Source of the DNA: Acidimicrobiales bacterium
GTDB taxonomy: Bacteria; Actinomycetota; Acidimicrobiia; Acidimicrobiales; SZUA-35
Direction of reading: 5' to 3'
NCBI GenBank assembly: GCA_024638805.1
Contig: JAHEJO010000003.1
Coordinates: forward strand, 1 to 58,367
Length of the DNA stretch: 58,367 bases
In this document: positions 34,162 to 43,212 of the stretch, one piece after another
Layout: each line of letters begins with the position of its first letter
Numbering within the stretch: the first letter of the stretch is position 1
Position numbers and translations under genes: made by a program
The notes under the pieces: generated by a model
Database searches by the model: none
The model's input: only the letters and a program-made list of their open reading frames with translations
Told to the model about the DNA's origin: nothing

Positions 34162-35589
34162 GTGAAGCGCCGCACCAAGATCATCGCCAGCATCGGTCCG
34201 ACCTCCGACAACGAAGCGACCCTGAAGGACATGATCGAGGCCGGCATGGACGTCGCTCGGATCAACCTCTCCCACGGGACCTTGGACGAAGCGCTCGATC
34301 GATACCGTCGCGTGCGATCGGTCGCCGAATTCATGGGTGCCAACGTCGGCATTCTGGCCGATCTACCCGGTCCCAAGGTCCGCATGGGATCGTTCGCCGA
34401 ACCCAAGGTGCTCGAGACGGGTGAGGAGTTTCGGCTGACGCCAGGCACCGAACCGAGCGGCTCGGACACTTTCAGCGTCGACTACGACACCCTTCTCCAC
34501 GACGTCGTGAATGGCGATCGCCTGATCGTCGGCGACGGTGCGGTCGTGTTCCAAGTCGTCGGGTCGACTCGTGATGCGCTCAACGTGCGGGTCGTCTACG
34601 GCGGGAAGATCCAAGGGAAACCAGGCCTGCACATCCCGTCGGACCGGCTCAAGGTGAGCACGCCGACCCAAGAGGACCTCCGCCTCCTCGACGCATTCGT
34701 CACCGTCGGCATCGACATGATCGCCCTGAGTTTCGTTCGTTCCGCCCACGACATCCGGCGGGTCGGGACCGAGCCGGCGCCACGAGGTCCGCTGATCGTG
34801 GCCAAGATCGAGACCAAGGCGGCCGTCGAGAACCTCGACGGCGTCATCATGGCCTCGGGTGCGGTCATGGTCGCTCGAGGTGATCTCGGTGCCGAGTGCT
34901 CGATCCAGGAGCTTCCGCACCTCCAGAAGGACATCATCTCCCGGTGCATCGCCCTCGGACGTCCCGCGATCACCGCCACCCAGATGCTCGAGTCGATGAT
35001 CACCGCCCCCGCACCGACGCGGGCCGAGGCCTCCGATGTGGCCAACGCCGTCTTCGACGGAACATCGGCGGTCATGCTCTCGGCTGAGACAGCCGTCGGA
35101 CGGGATCCGGCCAACGTGGTCGCCACGATGGCCGCCATCGCGTTGCGCGCCGACCAAGAGTTCGACTACGAGGGGTGGGCCCCGCACATCAAACGAGACC
35201 GGCTGATGGAACCTCAATCCCTGGATGCCGCTGTCACCGACGTCATGACGATGGCCACGTGGCGGGCGGCAATGGAAATGGGCGTCAAAGCGATCCTGTG
35301 TATCTCTCGCAGCGGCTTCACGGTCAGGGCGATCGCACGTTTCAGGCCCCAGGCGATGATCCTCGGCTTCAGCCCCTTGGAGCGCACCGTGCGTCAACTG
35401 TCGATGAGCTGGGGCGCCCATGCGGTGAAGATCGACAAGATCGAAAGCCACGATGAATCGGTCACCAACGTGCTCAGGATCGCCAAGGACGAAGGGTTCA
35501 TCCGGTCGGGCGACGTCGTGGCGGTGCTCGGCGGGTCGAGCGCCACCGTTGGTGCTACGGACACGCTCCGCATGGTTCGCTGCCCCTGA
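34162..35589 (+). CDS. pyk: pyruvate kinase
   Basis: Last step of glycolysis: phosphoenolpyruvate plus ADP to pyruvate plus ATP. The 475 residues include [20 protein letters not shown], the substrate region [14 protein letters not shown], the active Lys region [39 protein letters not shown] and the [33 protein letters not shown] block. A C-terminal allosteric domain is present. GTG 34162 starts VKRRTKI; upstream frame lacks similarity. A gap of 186 bases separates it from the thioesterase gene, so it may have its own promoter. Confidence 0.97.
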   Translation: [475 protein letters not shown]

Positions 35590-35658
35590 CCGCCGACGCT
35601 GGGCGTTGCCCCACGCCATCGACATATCACCCGAGCGCCCACGTCGTAGGCTTGGCAC

Positions 35659-36600
35659 GTGCCGCCCATCAGTCGCCGCATCAGCAGCGGCTTCGGTCGC
35701 CGGGGCCTCCTCCGTGAACGACTGGCCGAGGCGCGCTCACGGTTCAAGGACGAACCCAAAACGGCGTTCGTTCTCAGCGGCGGCGGCGTCTTGGGATCGG
35801 TTCAGGTTGGCATGCTGCGGGCGCTGACCGAGGCCGAGATCAGGCCCGATGTCATCACCGGATGCTCTGTGGGCGCGATCAACGGTGCAACCTTCGCCGC
35901 AGACCCGACCCGGGCCGGCGTCGATCGGCTGGTCCGGCTGTGGAGCAACCTCGCCGATGGGAAACCGGATCTCATGCCTCGGACAATGATGCCGTTGATC
36001 GCTCAGTTGAGCTTCAAGCGAGCCAGCATTCACGATCCGGCCGTGCTCGAAGAGATGCTTCGCGACGAACTCCCCGCATTGACCTTCTCCGAGCTCAGGG
36101 TCCCGTTCGCCTGCGTGGCGACCGATGCGCACCAGGCGTCGGCCTACTGGTTCGATTCGGGGCCGCTGATCCCTGCGCTCATGGCCTCTGCCGCGCTGCC
36201 GGCGGTCTATCCACCGGTGGAGATCGGCGGCAGACTGCTCTACGACGGTGGTGTCGTCAACGAACTGCCACTTCAATGGGCCCTAGCTAACGGCGCACGA
36301 ACCCTGTACATCCTGCAGGTCGGGCACCTCGATCCTCGACCTCTCGAACCGCAGAAACCGTTCGATTCGCTGATGCATGCGTACTGGACTGCGCGGATCC
36401 AGAGGGTGGAGGAGGACCTGGCCGAGATCAGCGATGATTGCGACGTCATCCGCCTTCCCGCCGGCGGTTCTCCACGGGTCCGTTTCGACGATTGGAGTCA
36501 GAGCCGTCAGCTGATGACCGCGTCCTACGAGTCCAGCCGCACATTCCTCGCCACCGGCCAAGGACCCGATCCGGCCGAGGGACCGACGTCGTCACTGTGA
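35659..36600 (+). CDS. patatin-like phospholipase
   Basis: A 313-residue serine lipid hydrolase. The oxyanion loop is LSGGGVLGSVQVG at about 40-52, the nucleophile Ser70 is in TGCSVGAING (GxSxG), and the catalytic Asp195 is in LLYDGGVVNELP. These three elements define the Ser-Asp dyad of patatins. The N-terminus is basic (RRISSGFGRRGLLRERL) and may touch membranes; there is no signal peptide. Substrates are probably phospholipid or acyl esters. GTG 35659 is 69 bases after the pyk stop. Confidence 0.92.
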   Translation: MPPISRRISSGFGRRGLLRERLAEARSRFKDEPKTAFVLSGGGVLGSVQVGMLRALTEAEIRPDVITGCSVGAINGATFAADPTRAGVDRLVRLWSNLADGKPDLMPRTMMPLIAQLSFKRASIHDPAVLEEMLRDELPALTFSELRVPFACVATDAHQASAYWFDSGPLIPALMASAALPAVYPPVEIGGRLLYDGGVVNELPLQWALANGARTLYILQVGHLDPRPLEPQKPFDSLMHAYWTARIQRVEEDLAEISDDCDVIRLPAGGSPRVRFDDWSQSRQLMTASYESSRTFLATGQGPDPAEGPTSSL

Positions 36601-36655
36601 ACGGGTGCATACCAGCGAGCCCCGACCAACCGAACATCTCGTTACCCTGTTGCGA

Positions 36656-37096
36656 GTGACGAACCTCGATCTGGGTGGCAGTGGGCCGCCCGAGACGATT
36701 CTGCCCGAAGTGGTCGAGGACCTGAGTTCCCGACTCGACGACGCCCTGGCTCTGCGCGACGCCGACGACCGACGCGCAGCGATCTCGGGCATCGTCGCCG
36801 ACAACCCCCGATACCTCGAGGCCTGGGCCCGGCTGGGCGAACTCGGACGTGATCCGATAGAACGCTATGCCGCCTTCCGCGTCGGCTATCACCGCGGTCT
36901 CGACACCCTTCGTCAGAACGGTTGGCGAGGCTCGGGGTATGTTCGCTGGCAACATCGGACCAACCGTGGGTTTCTTCGGGCGCTGCACGGACTCCATGTC
37001 GCGGCCACCGAAATCGGCGAAGACGACGAGGCAGAACGCACCGCCATCTTCCTGCGTCAGCTGGATCCGTCGTGGCCCCCGTCCGAGCTGGCCTGA
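36656..37096 (+). CDS. DUF3151 family protein
   Basis: A 146-residue protein of a family restricted, as far as I know, to actinobacteria. The defining part is VGYHRGLDTLRQNGWRGSGYVRW followed by NRGFLRALHGLHVAATEIGE, with NPRYLEAWARLGEL before it. The pattern of paired helices resembles TPR-like folds. No function is known. GTG 36656 is preferred; GTG 36605 would add 17 residues without similarity. It lies between the patatin and mobA genes, six bases before the mobA start. Confidence 0.88.
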   Translation: MTNLDLGGSGPPETILPEVVEDLSSRLDDALALRDADDRRAAISGIVADNPRYLEAWARLGELGRDPIERYAAFRVGYHRGLDTLRQNGWRGSGYVRWQHRTNRGFLRALHGLHVAATEIGEDDEAERTAIFLRQLDPSWPPSELA

Positions 37097-37101
37097 GCAG
37101 G

Positions 37102-37683
37102 ATGCCGCCGATCGGCGGGGCGATCCTCGCCGGAGGTTCGTCGCATCGATTCGGGACGGACAAGGCGCTGGCTCCCACGCCGACAGGACCTCTGGCGATG
37201 GTCGTGTTGTCAGCGATGCGATCCGCGGGGGTCGATCCGGTCGTCCTGATCGGAGGCTCGGCGGAACTCTCTGCTGCGCTCTCGGTGCCCTCGGTCGCTG
37301 ACCGAATCCCCGGCGAGGGTCCGCTTTCCGGCCTCGGTACGGCGCTGGCCTGGGCGTCGGGCGTTGCCCGAGTCGTCGTCGTGCCGTGCGACATGCCGTC
37401 GGTGACCCCGGAGGTGATCCGAGCCCTGTTGGCAGCGGGCGACAACGCCACCGCAGCCGTTGCGCGGTTGGACCGTGGCCCTCACCCGATCGTCGGATGC
37501 TGGCCGACACAGCGATCCTCGGCGATCAACGCTCTGTTGCGCTCGGGGGAGCGACGCATGCGGGCCTCACTGGACACCGGTCCCTACGTCGAGGTCGAGA
37601 TCGATCCCGAGCTGCTGGCTGATGCCGACGATCCCGGACAGCTGGCCAGAATCCTGAAGTCGACGGGTTCTGATCTAGAGTAG
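37102..37683 (+). CDS. mobA: molybdenum cofactor guanylyltransferase MobA
   Basis: Attaches GMP to molybdopterin to form the bis-MGD-type cofactor. The nucleotide-binding start GAILAGGSSHRFGTDKAL at residues 5-22 is the MobA signature; EGPLSGLGTALAWA and VVVPCDMPSVTPEVI (metal-binding Asp) follow. The 193 residues match the short form of the family. Related nucleotidyltransferases such as MocA share this fold, so specificity is not certain. No molybdoenzyme gene lies in the window. ATG 37102 is six bases after DUF3151, and rnd follows in six bases. Confidence 0.9.
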   Translation: MPPIGGAILAGGSSHRFGTDKALAPTPTGPLAMVVLSAMRSAGVDPVVLIGGSAELSAALSVPSVADRIPGEGPLSGLGTALAWASGVARVVVVPCDMPSVTPEVIRALLAAGDNATAAVARLDRGPHPIVGCWPTQRSSAINALLRSGERRMRASLDTGPYVEVEIDPELLADADDPGQLARILKSTGSDLE

Positions 37684-37688
37684 GGATC

Positions 37689-38867
37689 TTGCCGCAGCTG
37701 ATCACCAGAGGTGCCGACCTCGATGCCTTCGTGGACAGGGCACTCCAGGGGGAGAGGTATGCGATCGACACCGAGTTCCATCGCGAACGGACCTACTACC
37801 CCCAAGTTGCCCTCGTACAGATCGCACTCGAGGACGAGATCGTTCTCATCGACCCTCTCCAGGTCGATCTCGGGTCACTCCGGCCGTTGCTCGAAAGCGA
37901 AGCGATGTGCGTTGCACACGCAGCAGCCCAGGATCTCGAGGTGCTTGAACGGGCGTGTGGCACAGCCCCCGCCAACCTGTTCGACACCCAGATCGCCGCC
38001 GGGTTCCTGGGTTTGTCCTCCGCCTCGCTGGCCACGCTCGTCAGGAAATACGAGGGCGTCCAACTGACCAAGGGTGATCGGCTCACCGATTGGCTTCGGC
38101 GGCCGCTGACCGACGACCAGGTGAGGTATGCCGCTGCCGACGTCGAATATCTGCTGGGGGTGACCGACAAACTGGTCGCCGGACTGGCCGAACGGGGGCG
38201 GATGGGCTGGGTCGAAGACGAGTGTCAGCGCCTGCTCGACACCGCACTCCGGAAACGATCACCGTTGGATTCACTCCGCCGGATCAAGGAAGCCCGCTCG
38301 ATGAAGGGTGCGAGCCTTGCCGTCGCCCTCGAGCTCGTCATCTGGCGGGAGGAGCGGGCGGCGAGGATCGATGTGCCGGTGCGCTCGGTCCTGAGCGATA
38401 TCGCACTCGTCGGGGTCGCCCAACGGGCGCCTACCACCGAGAAGGGCCTGCGCGAGATCCGCGGTGTGGATGCTCGTCACCTGCGGGGTGAGGGCGTGAT
38501 CGGGGAGATTCTGGCCACTGTTGCCCGTGGATCCCGGGCCACGCCGCCCTCGCCGTTGCGCAATAGAGACGCAGATCTCGAACGCTCCTTACGTCCGGTC
38601 ATCTCCCTCGTAACCTCGTGGGTTTCGCAGGTTGCCCGCGACTACGATCTCGATCCGGCCGCTCTCGCCACCCGCGGCGACGTGGAGGCGTTTCTCGCGG
38701 ATCGGAGTGACAGCCGTCTTGATCGGGGGTGGCGCAACGAGCTTGTCGGGGCACCGATTCGGGCGCTGGTGCGAGGCAAGGCGGCGCTGGCCTTCGACGG
38801 CAGCGGCGGTTTGGTGCTCGAGCACCGCAGTGGGAAGTTGTTCGGAAGGTTGGAGTCGCCCGATTAG
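37689..38867 (+). CDS. rnd: ribonuclease D
   Basis: A 3'-5' exoribonuclease of the DEDD family that trims stable RNA precursors. The acidic ligands lie in YAIDTEFHRERTY (Exo I), VAHAAAQDLEVLERA (Exo II) and QVRYAAADVEYLLGV (Exo III, with Tyr of the DEDDy type). HRDC-like regions follow at about 205-285 and 300-370. The 392 residues match. The start is a TTG at 37689; an upstream ribosome-binding site is weak. It closes the same-strand run and ends exactly before the convergent small gene. Confidence 0.94.
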   Translation: MPQLITRGADLDAFVDRALQGERYAIDTEFHRERTYYPQVALVQIALEDEIVLIDPLQVDLGSLRPLLESEAMCVAHAAAQDLEVLERACGTAPANLFDTQIAAGFLGLSSASLATLVRKYEGVQLTKGDRLTDWLRRPLTDDQVRYAAADVEYLLGVTDKLVAGLAERGRMGWVEDECQRLLDTALRKRSPLDSLRRIKEARSMKGASLAVALELVIWREERAARIDVPVRSVLSDIALVGVAQRAPTTEKGLREIRGVDARHLRGEGVIGEILATVARGSRATPPSPLRNRDADLERSLRPVISLVTSWVSQVARDYDLDPAALATRGDVEAFLADRSDSRLDRGWRNELVGAPIRALVRGKAALAFDGSGGLVLEHRSGKLFGRLESPD

Positions 38868-39140
38868 TCAGTCGTCGTCGTCGGACTCGACGAGGCGGGC
38901 CTCGTCGGTAACGGGCAGGTCAAACGGGTCGTCGTCCAACCGATCGAACAAGGACTCGATGTCGTCGTTGTGGACAGTCTGTTTGAGGGCACGAGCTTCT
39001 TCGTACCTACGGTGGCGCCCTTTTTTCACGCGGCACTCCTGACAAATCGATGCTCGGTGCTTTGCACCGGGTTCTCTATTGTAGGCGAAAATGTCACCCG
39101 GCGCGAACCGGGCCTGGTGAAAAGGGCCGTCGGCGCTCAA
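38868..39140 (-). CDS. small acidic protein with a CxxC pair, 90 aa
   Basis: I do not recognise it. Visible features are an N-terminal part rich in aromatic and basic residues with ICQECRVKKGRHRRYEEARA (one Cys-x2-Cys pair followed by a basic helix), and a strongly acidic tail LFDRLDDDPFDLPVT...SDDDD. The two halves look like a nucleic-acid- or protein-binding knuckle with an acidic interaction tail. The start is a TTG at 39140; its stop abuts the rnd stop. A 23-bp imperfect palindrome lies just upstream of the start. It is divergent from the ClC gene. Confidence 0.55.
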   Translation of the reverse strand: MSADGPFHQARFAPGDIFAYNREPGAKHRASICQECRVKKGRHRRYEEARALKQTVHNDDIESLFDRLDDDPFDLPVTDEARLVESDDDD

Positions 39141-39143
39141 GAT

Positions 39144-39166
39144 GGGTCATTTGGCCCATTTGACCC
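39144..39166. promoter_or_regulatory. palindrome between the small acidic protein and ClC genes
   Basis: GGGTCA and TGACCC face each other across 11 bases, with CATTTGGCCC-ATTTGACCC also forming a short direct repeat inside. It sits four bases before the TTG start of the leftward gene and about 90 bases before the ClC gene, a suitable place for a regulator site acting on both. Confidence 0.35.
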
Positions 39167-39258
39167 GGTTGGCTGAGCTCTGCCTCCGCATGTGCGAAAC
39201 GGGTTTTGTGGTTCGGGGTACGCCGACGTCGCGATGATCGGCGGCAGTATTGAGCCCT

Positions 39259-40944
39259 GTGCACCGAATCCTCACGTCGCTTCGTTCGTTGGCGCCGGAG
39301 AAGAAGGTCAGTCGGCTGCTGCTGGCGTCGGTGCTTCTCGGAACGATCGTGGGCATCGCGGTGTCGGTCCTCGAGTGGATCACTCTTCAGCTGCTCCTCC
39401 ACAGCGTCGACGAACTACCGCTGGTGGCAGCGGCGTTCGCCCCGATGGTGGGGCTCGGGATCGCCACGCTGACACTGCGAACGATCGGTCGAGGCATCAC
39501 TCCGTCCACTTCCGACGAGTACATCCGGGCGTACCATCAGCAGTCGCCCTACCTTCCCGAGAGAAACCTGGTGCCGAGACTGATTTCGGGCATGGCAACG
39601 ATCGGGCTGGGTGGAGCGGTCGGGCTCGAAGGACCGGCCATCTACACCGGTTCGGTCGGAGGACTCCGGGTGGCCAGAGCTCTCAGGAACTGGCTCGGCG
39701 CTGACAATGCCAAGGTTCTCCTCACCGCAGGCGCCGCAGCCGGTGTGTCGAGCGTTTTCCAGGCACCAGCCACCGGGGTCGTCTTTGCGCTCGAAGCGCC
39801 CTACCGCGATGACCTCGCCCACCGTGCTCTGCTCCCGTCGCTGCTGGCTTCGGCGTCCGGCTATTTCGCGTTCGTCTCGATGCCCCTCGTGGAGGCCGAG
39901 ACCGTCCTTCCATTCGCCTACGACTCCGGTGTGGGCACAGGGCAGCTGATCGGCGCTGTCGCACTGGGGGTCGGCGCCGGCTTCGGTGGACGGGCCTACG
40001 CCTGGTGTGTGCGAAAGGCGAAGGCGTTCGCTGCTGCCCGATCTGCGTTGTATGCCGTGATCGGTGGAGGACTGCTGCTTGCTGTTCTCGCCGGAGTCAG
40101 CGATCGGTTGGCCGGATCGCCGTTGACATTGGGACCGGGGCTTCGGGTGGTGGAGTGGCTCTCCGCCGAGGAACAGGCGGTCGGCATCGTCCTCGTGATC
40201 TTCGTGCTGCGCGCCCTGTCCACATTCGTGACCGTCGGCGCGGGCGGAACCGGGGGCTTCTTCATTCCCTTGGCGATCCAAGGGGTGCTGTTCGGCCAGG
40301 TGGTGGGAGCCGGATTGGACAGTTTTGGGCTGAGCACGGCCAACGAAGGACTGTGGCCTGTGTTGGGCCTGGCCGCATTCCTCGGTGCCGGCTACCGGAC
40401 ACCGCTGGCTGCGGTCATGTTCGTCGCCGAATCGACTGGCGGCGGCGCTGTCGTCCCAGCTCTGGTGGCAGCAGCTGTCTCACAGCTTGTCGCCGGACCG
40501 TCGTCGGTCAGCACCGGCCAGAAGATCGAGCGCACGGGTCTGGTCGAAGGCAAGGCGAACAGTCCGGTCGGCAACGTGCTCAAGCCGGTGGTTTTCACGG
40601 TCACCCCCGACACGACGGTGTATGAGTTCATCCACAACCTCGCCATCGGTCAACAGATGAAGACTGTCCCGGTGGTCGACGGCGACGTGTTCGTCGGTCT
40701 CTGCACGGTGGCGGCGTGCGCCAACATCGACCGGGAGAAGTGGGCTGACACGCTCGTCACCGACGTGATCGACGTCGATGCACCGGTCGGTTCCCCCAAC
40801 TGGTACCTGCGGGACGCGATGGTCGCAATGGGCAAGGGCGACTACGACGTGCTGGCGATCGTCGGTGACAACCGCAGATTCCTCGGGGTGGTCAGCGCCG
40901 AGGATATTGTCCGCTTGGAGGAGATCATCGCGGCGACGACGTAG
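39259..40944 (+). CDS. ClC-type chloride channel/transporter with CBS domains
   Basis: A membrane protein of about 561 residues with 10-12 hydrophobic segments. The ClC selectivity motif GLEGPAIYTG holds the gating glutamate, and GGTGGFFIPLAIQG is the GxFxP motif. From about residue 425 two CBS domains follow (VFTVTPDTTVYEFIHNLAIG, WYLRDAMVAMGKGDYDVLAI), which bind adenine nucleotides in relatives and tune activity. Without tests I cannot say whether it is a channel or a proton exchanger. GTG 39259 is preferred; TTG 39250 adds three residues. Its last 20 bases overlap the convergent McrC-like gene. Confidence 0.93.
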   Translation: MHRILTSLRSLAPEKKVSRLLLASVLLGTIVGIAVSVLEWITLQLLLHSVDELPLVAAAFAPMVGLGIATLTLRTIGRGITPSTSDEYIRAYHQQSPYLPERNLVPRLISGMATIGLGGAVGLEGPAIYTGSVGGLRVARALRNWLGADNAKVLLTAGAAAGVSSVFQAPATGVVFALEAPYRDDLAHRALLPSLLASASGYFAFVSMPLVEAETVLPFAYDSGVGTGQLIGAVALGVGAGFGGRAYAWCVRKAKAFAAARSALYAVIGGGLLLAVLAGVSDRLAGSPLTLGPGLRVVEWLSAEEQAVGIVLVIFVLRALSTFVTVGAGGTGGFFIPLAIQGVLFGQVVGAGLDSFGLSTANEGLWPVLGLAAFLGAGYRTPLAAVMFVAESTGGGAVVPALVAAAVSQLVAGPSSVSTGQKIERTGLVEGKANSPVGNVLKPVVFTVTPDTTVYEFIHNLAIGQQMKTVPVVDGDVFVGLCTVAACANIDREKWADTLVTDVIDVDAPVGSPNWYLRDAMVAMGKGDYDVLAIVGDNRRFLGVVSAEDIVRLEEIIAATT

Positions 40945-41971
40945 CCGCTTCGACCAGCCGTTCGGTGAGGGCGTCGACGTGCGCGACCGTTTCGACCACG
41001 AATGGGGTGAGGCTGCCGCTTCGTGTGCCAAGCCGTCGAATCGAGCCGGCCGGATCTCCGGAGATGTCAGGGACGTCGACCAGCAGTTGACCCACCCGGA
41101 TTCCGTGGGCGCCCGCCCGACCTCGGGAGCCCGGATGCCGGTACTCGACCGGTCCGCCGACGAGGATCCCGTGCACGGGCCGCAAGGGCCGCACCACGAC
41201 GCCCTCGCGCCGGAGTATCGCCAGAACCGCCAGGAGCACTTTGTGTTGCAGCGACGTGCGTCGATCGGCGAGATGGTTGATTGCCCACGTCGACAGCGGT
41301 CGCACCGTGCGGGGCACGAAGTCGAGGACGGGCGCGTAGATCGCACGGTCCGGACTGCGTTGAACCTTGCGGATCGTGGTCGGATCGTTCCTCGGGTTGA
41401 CGTTGTCGAGGGACCGGAACTCGTAGTAGCCAATGGCCCGTCTCGCCCTCGCTCGAGCCTCGGTGACGCGTTCGTCGTCGAAGGACTCGCGGTCGAGCAG
41501 GTTCACATGACGACCGGCATCGACCAGCCGTTTCAACGCGAACGCGAACAGCCGGTTCTCGGCCAGGTCGAAGTCCCGGTACGGGGCGGCACAGACGAAC
41601 AAGTCCTCGGGAAAGCCGGCGGCGGCGCGCGCCATGATGGTGGCGTGCCACTGGATCGGTCCGAGCACCGCACCCACCGACCGGACGTCGGAGGAGCTGA
41701 GGCGGTTCTTCATGTAGCGCAAGATGTCAGGGGTCCCGTCGAGGAGACGCAATGCTTCGTTGCTGTTCAGCAGTTCTCTTCCGACGACGTGACGGGACGC
41801 CTGAGGCGTCAGGCCGAACAGCGCCCGGGCTGCGTCGATCGGACCAAACGGCTGATCGATCAGCTGCCAGACCGCTTCGCTCGGCGAGAGCGCCCCGGGT
41901 GAAGCGGGCGACACCTCCAACTGATCTGCTGCCGCAGCGCCGGATGCATCGCCCGCCAGGATGAGGTTCAT
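40925..41971 (-). CDS. McrC-like partner of the AAA+ ATPase, 348 aa
   Basis: The protein is not one I can name with certainty. Its middle part FDLAENRLFAFALKRLVDAG resembles the ENR...LRRLL helix of McrC/DUF2357 proteins, which work with McrB-type ATPases. The N-terminal third is helical and rich in Ala and Leu. I do not see a clear PD-(D/E)xK nuclease motif in the C-terminal part (LAILRREGVVVRPLRPVHGI, VGQLLVDVPDISGD), so a nuclease is not supported. It overlaps the AAA+ gene by 4 bases (ATGA), so the two must be made together. A role in defence against foreign DNA is possible but so is a housekeeping function. Confidence 0.8.
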   Translation of the reverse strand: MNLILAGDASGAAAADQLEVSPASPGALSPSEAVWQLIDQPFGPIDAARALFGLTPQASRHVVGRELLNSNEALRLLDGTPDILRYMKNRLSSSDVRSVGAVLGPIQWHATIMARAAAGFPEDLFVCAAPYRDFDLAENRLFAFALKRLVDAGRHVNLLDRESFDDERVTEARARARRAIGYYEFRSLDNVNPRNDPTTIRKVQRSPDRAIYAPVLDFVPRTVRPLSTWAINHLADRRTSLQHKVLLAVLAILRREGVVVRPLRPVHGILVGGPVEYRHPGSRGRAGAHGIRVGQLLVDVPDISGDPAGSIRRLGTRSGSLTPFVVETVAHVDALTERLVEAATSSPR

Positions 41972-42900
41972 GCCACAAGTTCGACCCCGAGGACCGCTGA
42001 GATCGCTCGTCGTGCCTCGGCGATCTCCGGCGGATCGAGGATCGGTTCGATGACGCGGTAGACGGCTGTCGCCTCCTCGTCGCTCATTCCCTCGAATTGC
42101 GGGAAGAAATAGGCGTACAAGACTTCGTACAGGGCTCTGCTCTTCGTGATCCCGTCCTTGGCCCTTCGGGTCGTGTACTTGCCGGCGTCGATGTAGATCG
42201 CCGGTCCGAGATCCTTGATGTCCTTCAGGGGCAGGAGTGACGTGACGATCTTGGCCGGCCCGGTCAGAAGCTTCTCGTACACCTCTCGCGGGGGGCAGCC
42301 CAGCTCGATGAAGGTGAAACGCCGCATGAGGGCGTAGGACATGTCGAACAGGAGGTTCTTGTCGAGGTTGTTCATCGTGGCGATGATCCGCCACGATGCC
42401 GGCACCCGGAGGACGTCGGTGTCGGCGGGTGCTTCGGTGCCCTGGGGCACGATAGACAGTGGTTTGGACTGGCCGACCCGTTTGTAGGGGAGCACGACCG
42501 GCGAACCGGACAGCACGGTGAAGAAGGGTCCGAAAGCCCGGTCGAAATTCGCTCGATTGAGTTCGTCGATGATCAGCCAGGCACCGCTCATGATCGCCTC
42601 GACGAACAAGCCAGGCCGGAAGATCAAACCTTCGGCGGTCGGTTGGAAGCCGCCGACGGTTTCGTAGGTGGTCCACTCCGACGACGCGGTCGTCGGCAGG
42701 TAGCCGGTGCCCATCATGGCCTGCTGGGCGATCTCAGCGGTGATGTAGGCCATCGTGGTCTTGCCCGTCCCCGGCGGCCCGGTCAGGATTACGTGCTTCT
42801 CGGCCTGCAACGCGGTCACGAGCTGCTCGACGACATGCTCGGGCGGGATCAGCCCTCGGGCCGAACAGGCCTCTTTGATATTGGTGGCGGAGAAGTCCAT
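41968..42900 (-). CDS. AAA+ ATPase, McrB/MoxR-like
   Basis: A 310-residue ATPase or GTPase domain without an added recognition domain. Walker A is TGPPGTGKTTM at 40-50, Walker B LIIDELNRANFDRAFG at 109-124, and the sensor region RIIATMNNLDKNLLFDMSYALMRRF at 171-195 has the MN-x2-D pattern of McrB relatives and the arginine finger. MoxR proteins share much of this, but the adjacent McrC-like gene favours the McrB side. McrB normally carries an N-terminal DNA-binding domain; only about 35 residues precede Walker A here, so target recognition must lie elsewhere. Confidence 0.85.
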   Translation of the reverse strand: MDFSATNIKEACSARGLIPPEHVVEQLVTALQAEKHVILTGPPGTGKTTMAYITAEIAQQAMMGTGYLPTTASSEWTTYETVGGFQPTAEGLIFRPGLFVEAIMSGAWLIIDELNRANFDRAFGPFFTVLSGSPVVLPYKRVGQSKPLSIVPQGTEAPADTDVLRVPASWRIIATMNNLDKNLLFDMSYALMRRFTFIELGCPPREVYEKLLTGPAKIVTSLLPLKDIKDLGPAIYIDAGKYTTRRAKDGITKSRALYEVLYAYFFPQFEGMSDEEATAVYRVIEPILDPPEIAEARRAISAVLGVELVA

Positions 42901-43004
42901 AGTTACAGATGACTTCGACCGATTCCCGGAATCGGTTTAGCTGCGATGTGTGCGGCTGCTCGGCACGGCACACACCCACTCGTGTGTTCGCCGGGCCCGC
43001 CAGC

Positions 43005-43211
43005 TCACTGCGAGAGCATTCGTGCCGCCTTCTCGACCGCCCGCCGCGCCCCCTGCATGTCCTTGTCGAGTGGAGGACGTCGAGAAACACCGTTCTCCAT
43101 GGCTGTGCGGAGATGATCGACGATCAGCTCGTCCAGCGATTCTGCGATCGAGAACAACTGCGTGGAGATGGCCCCGGCGCGTGCGCGGTGTGGCCCGTCC
43201 CAGTCCTCCAT
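43005..43211 (-). CDS. small helical hypothetical protein, 68 aa
   Basis: Unknown function. The sequence is mostly helical with alternating acidic and basic residues (SIAESLDELIVDHLRTAM, DMQGARRAVEKAARML). ATG 43211 starts one base before the end of the upstream gene's stop region (stop at 43213), a spacing typical of a coupled operon. A 104-base gap separates it from the AAA+ gene. Its place inside this operon is the main support that it is a real gene. Confidence 0.6.
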   Translation of the reverse strand: MEDWDGPHRARAGAISTQLFSIAESLDELIVDHLRTAMENGVSRRPPLDKDMQGARRAVEKAARMLSQ

Positions 43212-43212
43212 G

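Noticed and set aside
34363..35658. 431-codon minus-strand frame opposite pyk
   Set aside because: Pyruvate kinase is unmistakable on the plus strand.
40925..42676. 583-codon frame starting inside the AAA+ gene
   Set aside because: The first 235 codons are the AAA+ gene out of frame; the real start is ATG 41971 with a 4-base overlap.
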